From NCBI GenBank assembly GCA_014529385.2, contig CM043948.1, positions 82,381,760-82,445,759 of the forward strand: DNA of 64,000 nt. Reading direction: 5' to 3'. The notes under the pieces are model-generated. The model saw nothing but the letters and a program-made list of their open reading frames with translations. It did no database searches and had not been told where the DNA came from. A program made the translations under genes and the position numbers. The number at the start of each line of letters is the position of its first letter. Position 1 is the stretch's first letter. Below are positions 32,843 to 45,939 of this stretch, piece after piece. The DNA comes from Adiantum capillus-veneris (lineage: Eukaryota > Streptophyta > Polypodiopsida > Polypodiales > Pteridaceae).

Positions 32843-35109
32843 TTTGTGTAGGACATTGCACGCAATCAAGTGGACAAGTCAACCAAAGCGGATAACGGAG
32901 GAAAGGTTATATGGGTTGGCGTGTGCAGCTCTACCATCAGACAAAAAACCCTTCATTCTGCAAGCGATGGCCTCCGATGATTCAAGAGACATTAAGAAGT
33001 TGGACATTCCACCGACTGGTGATTACATTTTATTTCCGCATTGTTGAGTTGTCACTACATGAAGCTAGTTTAAGTCATTTTGACTTTTTCTTTGTTTGTG
33101 TTCTCACAAGAGAGTCTTTGTTTTTTTAGAATGGTTGAGGATCAAAGTATCTTGGTCTTCCATTGCTAGAGAGGCAAAGAATGTATACAGTTGTACCCAC
33201 AGTATACATTTTCAATCTATGCCTGGTTTGGACCTGGAGTCATTCATTGAAGGTGCTAAGTTGATACACAAGGGCAAGACCTTTGCTTATGAGCTGGGTG
33301 TGATGAAAAAGGGAACACGGGCTGAGGTGAGCAAGGCATTGGTGGATGCAGGAAAAAGATGTCTTTGCAGGCATACATAGAAGACAAGTGCCTTGCATTC
33401 GAGAACTAAATTATGACGCTAACAATGTTCTTGGTCGTTTTAGATGGTTGCGAATTCGCAAGTTTAACATAAAAGGGGTCAGGAGTTTGCAAGCAATGCT
33501 AGAGATTGAAAATTGGAGCATATTTTTAACCCACTGTAGATAATATGCAACTTTAGAGGCAGAGTCTACCAAGATTTGCCTTGGTTCTTAGAGTATGGTG
33601 AGGAATACTTCTCTCCAAACGATGAGAAGGCACACAACGATGATGTGAAGGATAGAGAGGAAAGAGCACGTGGAGGCATGCAACTCTCTATGATAGTAGA
33701 GTCAAGTATCCAAAGACCTCAATTGGAGGGGTTTGATACAACATCTGAGGTGTGAAAGTTGATGCCTTCATAATTGCAAAGTACCTGCCGGTTTTGCCAG
33801 AGTATATTTTCAATAACCTATTCGATACTGCTTTGCAGATGGAGCAATCTGGGAAGGCCTCGGGTTCGCAGGGGGCGGCTTATAAGGAGAGAAATGTGAG
33901 TATGTTTACTAATATCCAAATGTTGAACATATTTTCATACATTTTGAGATTTGTGCGTTCCTTGGTGATCAGGAAAGAGAAGTGGAATGTCAGCAAAGGA
34001 GGTGGTGGACTTTGCAACAAGTTTAGAAACAGAAATGTTGCATGTCTCGGGCCTACCAATGGTCACATACCCGTCAAAACTGGTCAGTGGAAAACTTGAT
34101 TTTGAGTTGCGTTACAATTTGAGATCTATCTTATGCTGATTAAGGTATTTGCAGGGAGCAATGGCGACCATATTCAAATTGTTCATTTCAGTTCGTACAA
34201 GACAGAGGATGACTTGAAGATGGCCATGCTAAGCTCTGTGAGGCCACACGTTGTGGAGAAATGTCTTCATCCATTGCGTGATGGGTCAGTCGTGAATGCT
34301 TCCTTTGGTTTTTTGCCTTGCAATGCATCTATGCATGGGCTGTCAAATTCCGAGGTGCCTGAATGGAACAAAATGAAAGTGTGCAAGTTTGGACTGCTTC
34401 CCCGTCTAGCGCTCTCTACAACAGACGACAGAGGCTTTTTCGTGGTTGTTTGTTTGTCAGACAATTATGGACTGGTGCTGCGTGCATAATATTGCCGCTA
34501 CAACTGGATGGAATGAAGACCATGTAAACATGGTTGTTTGCAAGACACCAATATGCAAGAAGGATAATAGGACTATGTGCACACTATTGGTGTCCACAAT
34601 GAGGAAAGAGATCGCATGGACTTCAGAGGCAATTGACATACCATTAGATGATGCCTGGTTTGATGGGCTAGAGGAGAGTGATTGGACAAAGGAGATTGAT
34701 GGGACACCTATTCAAGGTAAACTTTGGCACCCTCTATCAGAGTAAAGTATCTATGTTGTCTTTGACTGTCATTTGTTATGCAGGAGCTATGGAACGTGGG
34801 CATTGGTTTCTTTGGCAACTGCTTGCCCAGTATACAAATGAGAACAATGTTGTCGTACAATATGGCAGTGACTGTGGAGCAATGGCTTTGTTGGGGAGCC
34901 AGATGGGCCAAATGATGACAATATTTGAGAGCAACGAGGAGTTCTCCAACAAACTACGCTTTGTTCTTGAAATGCAAGCCCAGAGGCTAACAGAGATTCA
35001 AGAGTGAGATAGTAAACTTGTTGAGGAGGTGGATTGTGCATTACATGAAGCATCATTGATTGAGCCACATCCAAAAATTGTGGTTTTAGATCCTCCCACC
35101 ACCCACTGA
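32843..35109 (+). pseudogene. unrecognised multi-exon gene remnant
   Basis: A run of plus-strand coding-like blocks separated by plausible GT-AG introns. 32849-33010: ITEERLYGLACAALPSDKKP. 33125-33360: ESFIEGAKLIHKGKTFAYEL. 33750-33889, ending at a GTGAGT donor: AFIIAKYLPVLPEYIFNN. About 33980-34081: SGMSAKEVVDFATSLETEML. 34155-34490: HFSSYKTEDDLKMAMLSSV, CLHPLRDGSVVNASFGFLPC. 34460-34715: MDWCCVHNIAATTG, then HVNMVVCKTPICKK and a GTAAAC donor. 34785-35007: RGHWFLWQLLAQYTNENNVV, ESNEEFSNKLRF. The last block, with VVVQYGSDCGAMAL followed by FESNEEF, faintly recalls the FxGxG...E.N region of adenine-type DNA methyltransferases; this is only a hint. A TGA at 35005 is followed by in-frame coding to 35109. 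Frames do not all join, so at least one frameshift exists. Confidence 0.45.
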
Positions 35110-35590
35110 ACTAGAATAGACATTTCAAGTTTTCCAGATGTAGTGTGGATTGATAATTTATGTAGATCGCTATTAATGATTTCTTTTTGTGGTCTTGCGT
35201 AAATAAGTGGATTTTCAACTAATTTCTATTAACACTTATCAATGGTATTGCAATCATTGTGGCTCTACTTTGTTTGTAATCAAGCTCGTTTCAAAAGTTC
35301 ATTGTTGTAATTGAATATTTATGTACATCTCTCTCATCTTTCTCTCTGCCCCCCCACGCCGTGTTAATTGCATTAGAGAAGTCCTAGCCAGAATTCTTAT
35401 CCGCATGTTTTAATTTGTGAAGAATCTATCACTTATTTTGTGGAGTGAGAAGCTCTCACTTGCTGGAATTATGCACTTGTCTTCAGATGTAATGTAGCTT
35501 GTGTGCAAGCACATGGTTGGAAATGCACATAAATATTTCAAAAACCCAATCGTCACTTCATAGCAAAGTATTTTAATGTTGCGGCGCACT
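35110..35590. other. no gene seen
   Basis: Non-coding, with short CT-rich patches near 35325-35350. Confidence 0.5.
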
Positions 35591-35599
35591 TCTGGTGAC

Positions 35600-37060
35600 A
35601 ACTTGCACCATCATGGTTCATCATTTGGCGGAGGGAGCTTTTTACATAATATTATGGGATCCGGCACAAATTTCATAAATAAATTTTCCGGCCGATCTAT
35701 TTTTCCTCAAAATCTCCCTCAAAAAGCTCTCTCCATTCTCCTACTCGATAGGCAATTACCCAAGGATGGAGCTTGCATAGGCCCACAGATGTCACTATGC
35801 ACAAGTTGCAACATGCATGTAGCTCGTATTGAACCATTCTTTGGAAACTTTGAACGCAACATCTTACCCAACTTTGAATTGCACTTGCAAAATTTTGCCC
35901 ACACTTGTCATACAAAGTGAGCTTATATAGACCATGACATAATATGCTAGATGCGACAATTTTGTCACCCAAGATGAGATTATGAATTATATATTTGTCA
36001 TCCACAATTTTGACAACAAGACCAAGTCTTGCAAGTGCAATACACAGAGCAAAGGTCTTTTTGATCCCTAGTACATAAAGCAAACCAAAAAGTGTGAATG
36101 AACTACCATTTGCAACAGTTAGCAAAATCTTTCCAACTCTCTTGATGACTGAATAAGAGGCATTCTTGGCACAAGTGACCGTATTCTTGTGAGCGACAAC
36201 CTCGAGAGAGGCAAAAAAGTCACGATGTGAAGTAATGTGACTTTGTAGCAACTAACATACATGCATCATGGATGGAAGGATGATAAGTACACTTTTCTCT
36301 AAATTCCCACTGTACATCTACATCAACAATACAATCTCCAGTTCTAGAATATTCTACAGTAGTTGCACTGGTAGTAGATCTAGGCTCTTTCTTCTTGGCC
36401 TCTTTTGCCTTCAACTAACATACATGCATCATGGATGGAAGGATGATAAGTACACTCTGCTCTAAATTCCCACTCTACATCTACATCTACATCTAAATTC
36501 CCACTCTACATCTACATCAACAATACAATCTCTAGTTCTAGAATATTCTACAATAGTTGCACTGGTAGTAGATGTAGCCTCTTTCTTCTTGGCCTCTTTT
36601 GCCTTCAACTTAGGACATTGCTATCCAGTGATCATTAGCCTTGCAATAATGGAAACGCATCTATTCCTTGCCTTTTTAACCAAAATTCCCAGACGATTTG
36701 TTGTTAGCAGAAGCACTAAAAATAGGTGATTTGCTACGTGCACTAAAGAACCATGAGAAGTGGCTGCATTACTATTGCCACCTTTCCTTTGAGCAGCAAC
36801 AAAAGATTGTTCAATTGCATGCTATTTAGCCATGTTCTTTCTTGAAAGTCACTCATATAGCATCAATGTGCATAATGCATTAAACTTGGCAGGTTGATGG
36901 TTTCCTTAGGTCATAAGTCTAGCGAAGGTCTTTTGGCAATGCATTGAGAACACTCTACACAAATGAACTGTCAAAAATAACTTCACCCCTGCAAAAATGA
37001 TTTTCTCAGTAATATCCTTGATACCAACAAGGAAAGTGTCCATGTCATCTTTCTTTTGCA
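35600..37060 (-). pseudogene. Copia gag-protease-integrase remnant
   Basis: On the minus strand, gag helices occupy 37060-36700 in broken frames and the knuckle region lies near 36640-36610. A duplicated acidic/Lys segment (KAKEAKKK, DVDVQWEF) covers 36608-36250. The protease lies at 36251-35930 (VANGSSFTLFGLLYVLGIKK, the usual NG....L..VLYVPGI pattern). The integrase start is VHSDICGPM near 35800. It stops soon after. It is the same family as the plus-strand gag at 23519, since KAKEAKKK and the acidic block match. Confidence 0.65.
36250..36608. repeat. 163 bp tandem duplication inside the Copia gag
   Basis: AACTAACATACATGCATCATGG starts at 36250 and again at 36413; the sequence between recurs with few changes. 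Unit 2 holds an internal extra copy of ATTCCCACTCTACATCTACATC. It duplicates the zinc-knuckle-distal acidic segment of gag. Confidence 0.9.
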
Positions 37061-37788
37061 TAATCTTTGACATGAGCATCACAACACTCGAAAACTACAT
37101 GTACATAGGCTTAAATCAACCAGCAAAACACATTTGATATTACTTGAAAGATTTTTTTGACATATGAAGAAAGAAGAAGAAGAGGTTTGTAAAAGCATTT
37201 GGCTAGATGCATGCGCTTTATTTTGGACACAATCTAATGCACAGATAATTACAAAGCAGTTTTATGGTGTTATGGTAGTTTCTATAAACTTTTGAATAGC
37301 TCGTTGGTTGGGGTAAAGGCGGTGTGCTTTACCTCCGGCCGTCCACTCTTTGTCCTTATTCATTGTACATATACAAGTAATAAGGCTGTTTACACATTGG
37401 CTGCCCAAAATTGGGCACGCAAACGTGGAGGTCAACCAACAGAAAAGTGTTGGCTGCGAAAAAGTGACACTGGACAAAGTTCTAGACAAACACGACCCTC
37501 TGTCCAAGGATGGGTAGGCGTCTAACTGATGCCATCTCAGCGAGACAGAAGCGTGTAACCAACAACGTAAGGGTGTAGCTGAAATCGCTATCGCTTTTTT
37601 TAAATAAAGGACACTTAGTGTGTAACGCATGTCTGCCCACCCCCAAAAGTGATGGGCAAGCATGGCGGCACTCTTAGCACGAGCACAACCAGTGCAGCCG
37701 ACCAGCCAAAGAGAATCATGTAGGGGCGAGAGCGTGTCTCATGTCCTTTTTGGCCGGCAAGTGACTAGCTGACCATTGTAGCCCACGT
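37061..37788. other. no gene seen
   Basis: Non-coding; a 133-codon minus-strand frame at 37262-37663 lacks recognisable protein features. Confidence 0.5.
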
Positions 37789-37817
37789 CCCCCCCCCCCC
37801 CCCCCCCCCTCCCCCCC
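37789..37817. repeat. poly(C) tract, C21-T-C7
   Basis: Homopolymer run, one of three such C/G tracts in the window (others at 48650 and 57717). Confidence 0.95.
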
Positions 37818-38625
37818 GCGGCAACGTCTCCAGCCTCCTGCCATCCAATCAAAGGTCTACGAGGTTGTGCTCAATGTTGCCAGCCAGCAAGGGAAGATTT
37901 CCCAACATGAAATCTTGGCTGCCGAGCTTTCGTCGGGCACGTTGTGCTAGAGCTATGTGTAAGGAGCACTCTCACATCCCTTCTCTTGAGAGGTCGCTCC
38001 ACCCACTCCTTTGTCATCTCTCCTCTTCCCCTTCTTGCACCGAACATTTGTTAAGGGCTTAGGCTCAATCCTTGGGAGTGGCAAGCAAGGCATTGCAAAT
38101 TCTTGTAGATCTAGAAACGTGCAGGCTGGGAATCAAAGGCTTGATTTAATCAAGCTGCATAACCTTAGCAAAGCTTTGGTGTGAGCATTTGAAGCACCCA
38201 GGAGTAGCACAAACTGCAAAAACAGCGCTGGATTTTCAACTCTGCAATTAGTGGGCAAGCAAAAGCAACGATTTTTTTTCAATTGCAGATTTTGGCTTGG
38301 CAAGAGCACTGGTCTACACCTTAGGGTGGGGAGCAGCATAGGCTGATTGAGGGGATTTGAAAGCCCTTCATGTGCAGCTGGGAGCCCCTTTAGCCTCTTG
38401 GGTAGTCATCGGATCCGTTGGAGGGCCCTTGTGTGCAGCGCAGGCACAGCCATCATTTTCAACTAGAGCTGTTTTTGGAGGCCAATGTTGGCAATTTTTT
38501 GGCCGTTGGAGATGCTCGTATGCATCATGGGCAGATTGTGTACCTTGCAGGCAGCGTATGAGCTTTTGGGCACACTTCTAGTGCTCAAGGAGCAGAGTTA
38601 ACAACATATATTGCTTACAGGGGAG

Positions 38626-38664
<39 letters not shown>

Positions 38665-39821
38665 GCAAGGCCAGAAAGCTCCAGGCTGATTTTAGCAGAC
38701 TTGAGTGAGGGAGGGAGAGATAGCACATCGGCTCTCCTCCGACATTTTCAAGCATCCGCGATGCACTTCAATGGAAGTCGACATTGACCCCCACTGTCGT
38801 CTCGGCATCAACCGGATTCTCGAGCGCACACACAGCTGGAAGGTAGAGATTTCTACATTGGCATTGGAGATGGTTACTGGCCAACAAATACCCATTTTTA
38901 ATTGAGGCAGAGATTTTGGCGTTGACCCTTACAGGTGGTGTGATTTTTTTGACTGACGGACATTTTATGTCGGGGCGCAGTTGTCAGCATTGGCACTACA
39001 CAGGTTTTAGCATACACATTGTCTCCGGACTCATCTACTTGGCATGCATTTTTGTTTGCTGACATAGACCTACTTGTGCTCTTCTATGAGGTTTCAGAAG
39101 CCATTTTGATATGGTCTTGATGTATGGTTTTTGAGAGACTTCATTCTCTAATCTTTGTCCATAGCCTCGTTGGCTTCGTTGACACACAGGTCTTGGCAAG
39201 GTTTCTACAAGACACTTTGGCATAGATTCAGTGATTCGTTTATAGTCATTGGCAGACGATTTGCATATGGTTTTGGCACATGGTTTATGCCCATTGTTCA
39301 TGCATTTCGGCGAGCACTTTTGAGTTTTGGTGAGATCTCTTAAGAGCATTGTTTTCGCATTGATCAAATCCTCCAAATTGCATCTCTTTGGCACTTGTTC
39401 ATGTATGAACACTTCGTTGATGTATGTCGAGTACCGATTGCCATTGTGTCTGACATTGTGGAGTCATTTTTGTGTTTCTACTCATAAGCATTGAATAGTG
39501 TTCCAGTTTATTGTTTTGAGTCGTATTTCGAAGACTATAGTGGTCGAAGTTTACTCTCTCTTTGCCATATCTTTTCTTGATGGATTTTGGTCAATTTCTA
39601 GTGGTCGAAAGCTTCTCCCACTTTGAAAACTTAGATGCAGTTTATGGTTTGAGAGTTTGCACTAAGATTTTGCTCATTTTGAAGGAGAGAATTTGTCGAA
39701 TTTTCTCTAGATTTCTCAACATAGTTTTGGCTTGATTGCCATACACTCTTTTGATGCATTTGTGATCATTGGATTGAGATGATGATTTCCTCTTGTTGTG
39801 GTCAAGGTTTACTCCCACGCT
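37818..39821. other. no gene seen; (CA)n at 38629-38661
   Basis: No supported reading frame. The part after about 38660 may be the leader or LTR of the plus-strand Copia copy downstream, but no LTR borders were found. Confidence 0.45.
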
Positions 39822-40073
39822 GACACATGTGTGGTTTATGCTTTATGGTATCTTCTTTCATTGACACTATGTATGACATTTGTGAGTCTATGGATGCAAC
39901 TTGTGAGAGACATACTCCTTGGCCATGCCAATCTGCGAGATATTGGTTGACGCATGTGTGGTTTATGCTTTATGCTATCTTCTTTGATCGACACTATGTA
40001 TGACATTTGCGAGTCTATGGATGCGACTTCTGAGAGATAGACTTGTTGGTCATGCCAATCTGTGAGATATTGG
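39822..40073. repeat. ~126 bp tandem duplication
   Basis: GTGTGGTTTATGCTTTATG recurs at about 39830 and 39957, and GAGTCTATGGATGC at about 39883 and 40011; the rest matches closely. It lies upstream of the Copia protease. Confidence 0.85.
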
Positions 40074-40099
40074 CATTGCGATCATACAGGGCACATTCG

Positions 40100-42860
40100 G
40101 TGGCATTGCTTGAGGTGCATTAGGCAATAGATGAGATCTTTGTGTGATGCAAACAGAGCTTCGACGCATATTAGAGAGACAATTGCAATGCATGGTCATG
40201 CAAATGACGGCGATGTCACTTTTTCTTTTGATATGCCTCTTTCCTACTTTCGGTCCTTGGATGGCACACTTTCTTTTCGTTAGTTGCTAGATGTTGGCGC
40301 ACCCTTCCATGTCACGCCATGTCGTGAATGGTTTAGTAGCTTTTCTAGTGGGAGACATGGTTATGTGCAGATTGTTGATGGTCCGGCATATGACATTCAT
40401 GGGGTAGAAGATGTGTGTCATTGTCTAGCAATGCATCCTTTACACTTCGCCATGTGTGGTTTGTTCTTGAGCTCAAAAAGGGTATTATTTCAGTGACATA
40501 GTTGATAGCGGCTGTCAGGTAATGCTTAGAGAGCAATCTTTTTAGATGCGTTGCAGAACGGTAGTGATTATTAGGGGAGCTCAAAGTGACTTGATATATC
40601 ATATACATGCATCTGAGGTACGAGATAACATAGTTTCAATTTTGCTACTAGCATATGATAAGCGAGAGATGAGATGTGTCTCCTTGGCTTAGTGAGCTCT
40701 ACCATGCTCACAAGACAGAGTATGTAGCTATGCGGAACATGTCAGAGGTAGAGGTGGAACGGGATTACTGTAGTAAGACACAGCAGGTGTCTTCACAATT
40801 TATGTGCGAATAGAGGTAGCGTAGGTATGCTCCCTAGAAACATAAGCAAAGATGATCGACATGGAGTTTTATGGTATGTTCATGCTAGATGTTGATGAGT
40901 TGATACCAACACGCATAGTTCCACCTATGGATGAGAGAGATGTAGCCACCTTAGCGTCGGTGATGACACATCTATGTGTGATTAGTAGTCTTGATGATGC
41001 AGTGTATGCAGATAGCACTGAAGAGGTTAGTACAGTCAGGTTTGTGCAGATTTTGTAAGCGTTTGGGGGTCTCATGTACGACCTACTAGTGTTGAGGCCT
41101 GACCTAGTAGTTGCAATAGGATCATTTGGAGTAGGGATTGTTCCTCGTTCAATGGCTGACGCTAGTATGATGCATTCTGGAGCTATGTAAACCATATAGA
41201 GATGTTTGCGAGATTTATGTCCTTATTATAGGTAAAATCTATTTTTAGCTTTATCAATTGTGGTTGACAATGCACAAACTAGTGGCACCTCATTGAGTAG
41301 TGCTAAAATGCAAGTGGGACAACCAATTCCTCATGTAGATCCTATTGCATAGAGAAGATCGACAAAAGTTTCTAGCTTTCCTAAATGGTTTGTGACAAGC
41401 CTAGATTATATTATGGTGGTAGATTATGAAGAGTCCTCATGTTATTATGAGGCTATGTTATGGGATGGCATGCTTACAACGAGAGTGTGCTGTAAAATCA
41501 AAGATGGATACTTCTGAAAAGATTTTGTATTTAAACTTAGTATCTCTATCAAAAGGCAAGGATGATTTGTCACGTAAATAGTTATACATTTAGCATCACA
41601 CCCAGCAAGGTTAGATTGGCTATCAAAGGTTTCAAGTAAAAGCAGGATAGATATTTTAACAAGGTCTCCTTTCCAACTATCAAAATGAATACCTTGCATA
41701 TAATCCTTGCTTTGATTACCATACAGCATGGAGTTTGTCCAAATAAAATGTTCTTACATGGTGATCTTCATGAGGAGGCTCTTACATGAGCTAGATGGTT
41801 TTCGTTTCCGAAAGACAAAGAGAAGCTTGTGGGTAAGTTTAAGGGAAGCCTATAGTTTCATGCTTTTATGAATTATCAAGGGTATGGTTGGAGCGAGATC
41901 AATCTTTGCGTCTACAAAGAGAAAGCTACAATTGGTCACATCCTTTATGTGGATGATATGTTATAGCTAGGAAGCAGAGTCCTGAAGTAAATACATTGAA
42001 GGTGAAGCTATGTGCAAACTTTGACATGAAGGATAAGAACAAACCATATTTTTGGCATGCACATTATGCGGGATGAGTCAAAGGAAGTTCTTGTCATGAA
42101 AAAAGTACATTTGTCAATGGATGGGGGGAAGCCGATATCTATTCCATTGCCTCCATTTGTGAAACTTAAGCAAGAGAATTGTCTCAAATCTAACTAGGAA
42201 ACTGTTGAAATAGCCCAAATTCCTTATATATGTGATGTTGGTTATTGATGAATGCCACGATCAGGACTTGGAATTGTTGGCAGATTTATGCTCTTGGCAA
42301 GTAACATGGGGAGGTAATGAAATATGTGATGAGATATTTGAATGATACAAAAAATTTGTGCATTTACTCTGGAACAAAGAGGCCAGTGTAGTTGGCTACA
42401 TGTATGTAGATTTTGCAAGAATGTGGACAACAAAAGGTCATTGGTAGTGTAGTATGATGACGATTTTGATTGCAAAATTGTATATCTCATTCTGGCACAA
42501 AAGAGGAGCATGTTGTCAAAAGTTAGCAAGGAAGGTATATTGCTTGCTTGTCTAGTGGAAGATTTGGACATTAATGCAAAAGTTTCAATTTTGCATTGAG
42601 ATAGTGTTGAAGATTTGGACATTAATGCAAAAGTTTCATATTTGCATTGTGATAGTCAGTCCTATCCAACTAGCATGAAATCAAGTGTTTCATGCAAACA
42701 TGAAGCACATTGATGTGAGATATCCCTTCATTTACGTGGTGCCTGAGAACAAGGCATCAAGCTTATCAAGATCCACACAAATGACATCCTTGCTCAAGTA
42801 CCCTCTGAGAAATTTGCAAGCGTTTATGGCCCAATCACCTAGCTTACTAGCCATACTAAC
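40100..42860 (+). pseudogene. Copia pol remnant (protease to RNase H)
   Basis: Heavily broken frames on the plus strand. The protease is at 40284 (MLDVGAPFHVTPCREWFSSF). A linker/integrase tail lies at 40850-41200 (VLRPDLVVAIGSFGVGIVP). The reverse-transcriptase end is at about 41950-42060 (VDDM, then LKVKLCANFDMKDKNKPYF). The connection and RNase H part is at about 42300-42850 (VMRYLNDTKNLCIYSGTK; KHIDVRYPFI). The order matches Copia (protease-integrase-RT-RNase H), and many internal segments are missing. It is not the same subfamily as the gag at 23519 by any evidence seen. Confidence 0.65.
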
Positions 42861-42954
42861 CATTTACACTATTTAAATATTATCAAGACATATAAAAGAG
42901 CTCTACATCCAAGCCACGATGATTGCAAAGCATGCAACTCCACAAATGGATATG

Positions 42955-43017
<63 letters not shown>

Positions 43018-43155
43018 CAATGTCATTGCTTTAAGTGGAACCCGGCTTACCATCCAAACTAACCTTTCACACTATTTAATTGTTATCAAGACATATACAA
43101 GAGCTCTACATCCAAGCTACAATAATTGCAAAGCAAGCAACTCCAGAAAGAGATA

Positions 43156-43209
<54 letters not shown>

Positions 43210-43210
43210 G
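42861..43210. repeat. tandem duplication ending in (CT)n tracts
   Basis: ATTATCAAGACATATA.AAGAGCTCTACATCCAAGC occurs at about 42877 and 43081, each followed by matching sequence (GATATGTCAATC) and then a CT tract (42959-43015 and 43160-43205). The two units differ at about a dozen bases. Confidence 0.85.
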
Positions 43211-43309
43211 GTGGTAGATTGGTTATGCGATTTCCCTCTTGAATAAGAGGTGTTAAGTTCAACTCTCCTCGGTGGATAGATCTCTTGGGATAATTTCCTA
43301 TGACGCTAA

Positions 43310-43312
<3 letters not shown>

Positions 43313-43381
<69 letters not shown>
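43313..43381. repeat. (CT)34 microsatellite
   Basis: Perfect CT tract. Confidence 0.97.
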
Positions 43382-43384
<3 letters not shown>

Positions 43385-44252
43385 CATGCTTACACACTAC
43401 CACTGGTCACAAGAGTGGCAAAGTTGCCTATCACCCAAAAATAAACCATCTCTAATCTAAAGAAGGTGTCTTCCCTTTTCTTGGATAGTATCTCCTTGTA
43501 TGTTCATATAGCGTTCTAAGTAGGGGGAGCGATTACCATTTGATGTAAGGGACAATCATGCTTTTCATGTCCTAGTTCCACATTTAAAAAATATCTTTGT
43601 TTTTTATACAAATCTTTTGCTAGAAAGCAAGATAAACCAAAACTTATCTTCTCATTTCGAGATATTGATGTCCTTAAAGGGCAGAAGAGAGAGTTTCTCT
43701 TAGAAGTCAAACTCAAATTTCTATAGGATTCTCTTTTGCATGTAGGAAACATAGTTAAAACTTATTTCTTTGAAGTCTCAATAAAACAAGCAAACTAAAT
43801 TTGTAATATGAATTAGAGGCTTGCCAAAGATAAAGAGTACATAGACTACTTGTGAGATCTGTACGGTCAAGCGTACTTACGAAAATTTAGAGTATGCTTC
43901 CAAGGCCTTCAAACACAGTACTTGCTTGAGCAGCTGTGTCAGCAAGCACATTGTCTGTGAAGGTGCAGGAAATGTTAAATACACTCTCATGGAAATACTT
44001 TCTACCCTACACACCTTTCATATACCATCCTCCCTCCCAATCAGGAGTCATTGCAACTAGTCACTATGTATACTCCATTCGAAAAAAGTGTGGCCGCCTC
44101 CTAGCTCACAACGCATAAGCAGAACAATAAGTGGCACATATTGCTTGATGACCTACAACAGTGCCATATGTCAGTGCACAAAACAACACAAAGAGAGAAG
44201 AAGCCAAGGAAGAAAGAGACGATCCCATGTGATGTAGCCCTTGCATGTGTGC

Positions 44253-44291
<39 letters not shown>

Positions 44292-44860
44292 ATCATCGTC
44301 CTCAGGTCAGATATGACCTATGGCTATCTGACCTATGGGACCAAAGATACATGTGATGTACTATGTGGTGCTAACTAGAGTGCTTCGTTAGCCGCATTTA
44401 GCTTAAGTTTTGTGAATGAGTTTGCCGACATGATGCTTATCCGCCCCTATTGGTTTATCTTGCAATCTCATCGTGGATTCTCCAACTGAGTGGGGGCACA
44501 CATCTATGTAGCTCTGAAGCTAACTCTTAAGCTCATTAAGGGACCCTGGGTGATCCAAGCTATTGTCAGGGTCAAGGAGTAGAAACGACCCTCTGCCACG
44601 TCCATCAATTGGGAAGGGGCTGGCAAGGAACTGCAAGGGAAGCGTGCATCATTCTAGCCGTGACGCTGCATGTCGGTCTAGAGCCGGCAAATCAACAAAG
44701 CAAAAATTCATGTGAGAAAATTGACCTTTTTGTGTGATTTTCCGCCCAATTCCAAGGTGGGTGGAGATAGTTGCAAGCTAATAATAGAATCAAAGCAAGA
44801 TGGTGTAGCAATGCCGAGAAGCATACAATCTATATTAAACGACATAATCAATTCTATCGT
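43382..44860. other. no gene seen; (GA)n at 44254-44287
   Basis: Short frames only. A 78-codon minus-strand frame at 43516-43752 has no recognisable family. Confidence 0.5.
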
Positions 44861-44869
44861 TTGAAAAAC

Positions 44870-45560
44870 TCAGCATCTTGCGTAGATCCACATGCCTTCA
44901 AGATGCATGCGTTGGCGATGGAGAAAGGCCGACGGTTCGCATTTGCTAAAAACAGACTAGAGCGTTTTGGCCTTGCCTCTGTGGGTCATATCTTTCAATC
45001 AATGCATTCCAATAGTCCACCCTCAAGATAGGAAGCTCCTTGAGCACTTGCGTAAAGCCACATGCCTTGAAGATGTAAGCATAGCCTTCAAGACGAAAGT
45101 ACAGGTGACTGAATTTGGAAAGATACACTTGCTTGCATACATTGAAAAACAACCTAGAGCTTTCTGGCCGTGCTCTTGTTGCACACATCGCACAATCAAT
45201 GCATTCCAAGAGGGAAGCTTCTCAAGCACTTTTTGTGTTTTTTCAAGCCCACCACATTTGGCATACATATCGACCAAGACATTGCCAAGCACAACATCCT
45301 TTTTCAACAACCTCTACCTAACAATATAATTGTGAATTTTTGTAGTCTCATGCCTTCAAGATGCATGTGTAGGTGATTGCATTTTAAGAGAGGCCCTCGC
45401 TTCAAATCTACTAGAGCTGTTTGGCCCTACTCTTGTTGCACATCTAGGAATCAGACGCCATTCTGGATTGGAAGCTCCTCAAGCACTTTTTGTGCTTTCT
45501 CAAATGCACCACATTTGGCATACATCCAAGTCAGTGCCAAGCACGATATCTTTTTACAAC
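44870..45560 (-). pseudogene. PPR protein pseudogene, tandem fragments
   Basis: The minus strand encodes three decayed copies of a pentatricopeptide module: VLGNVLVDMYAKCGGLEKTQ, then VLEKLPSWNALI and GQKALGCF near 45290-45140; LKELPILRVDYWNALIERY near 45040-44985; and a third, most decayed, near 45560-45430. The DMYAKCGGLE.A..VLE.LP pattern is the PLS-type seen in large numbers in mosses and ferns. Stops and frame changes are frequent. Confidence 0.65.
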
Positions 45561-45636
45561 AGCCTCTGACTAACAATATAATTATGAATTTTTGTACCCC
45601 CTACTCGCTACTACTGGCTCGCATGTAGTTTATTCA

Positions 45637-45939
45637 TTACTGCACCAGATTCCTTGAAATCCCGTCGTTTGCTCCTAAAGACCTTGCGTGTACCTTAAAA
45701 GGCTTGAAGGGATTCGATCCCGAGCCTCTAGAAGATTTAACCCATTTGGTGCTCCCGTAACCATGCCACTGATGGATGTGGTTGAAGTTAGATGGGATTC
45801 GGCTATTTAAATAAAAAAGAAGCTGGACTTCAGCATCGTCCCCATCCTCGCTTTTGACTATTACTTCATCTTCGTCGTCGCCTTCGTCTCCGGTTTCTTC
45901 CTTGCCGTCGCCCCGTGCTTCGTCACCCTTCCTCTTCAT
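45637..45939 (-). CDS. hypothetical small acidic ORF
   Basis: A true ATG at 45939 opens 100 codons. The N-terminus is charged (MKRKGDEARGDGKEETGDEG) and highly acidic to about residue 36; the rest has no domain. It could be the first exon of a gene or chance. The minus strand here also passes a GGATCGAATCCC word, like a tRNA B box, which did not fold into a tRNA. Confidence 0.25.
   Translation of the reverse strand: MKRKGDEARGDGKEETGDEGDDEDEVIVKSEDGDDAEVQLLFYLNSRIPSNFNHIHQWHGYGSTKWVKSSRGSGSNPFKPFKVHARSLGANDGISRNLVQ

Noticed and set aside
36250-36608. Possible CRISPR-like or short repeat array
   Set aside because: Only two long units without spacers, inside a Copia gag; a plain tandem duplication.
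45690-45775. tRNA-like B box (GGATCGAATCCC on the minus strand)
   Set aside because: No matching acceptor, D or anticodon arms could be drawn at the right distances; a SINE origin was considered but no A box was found.
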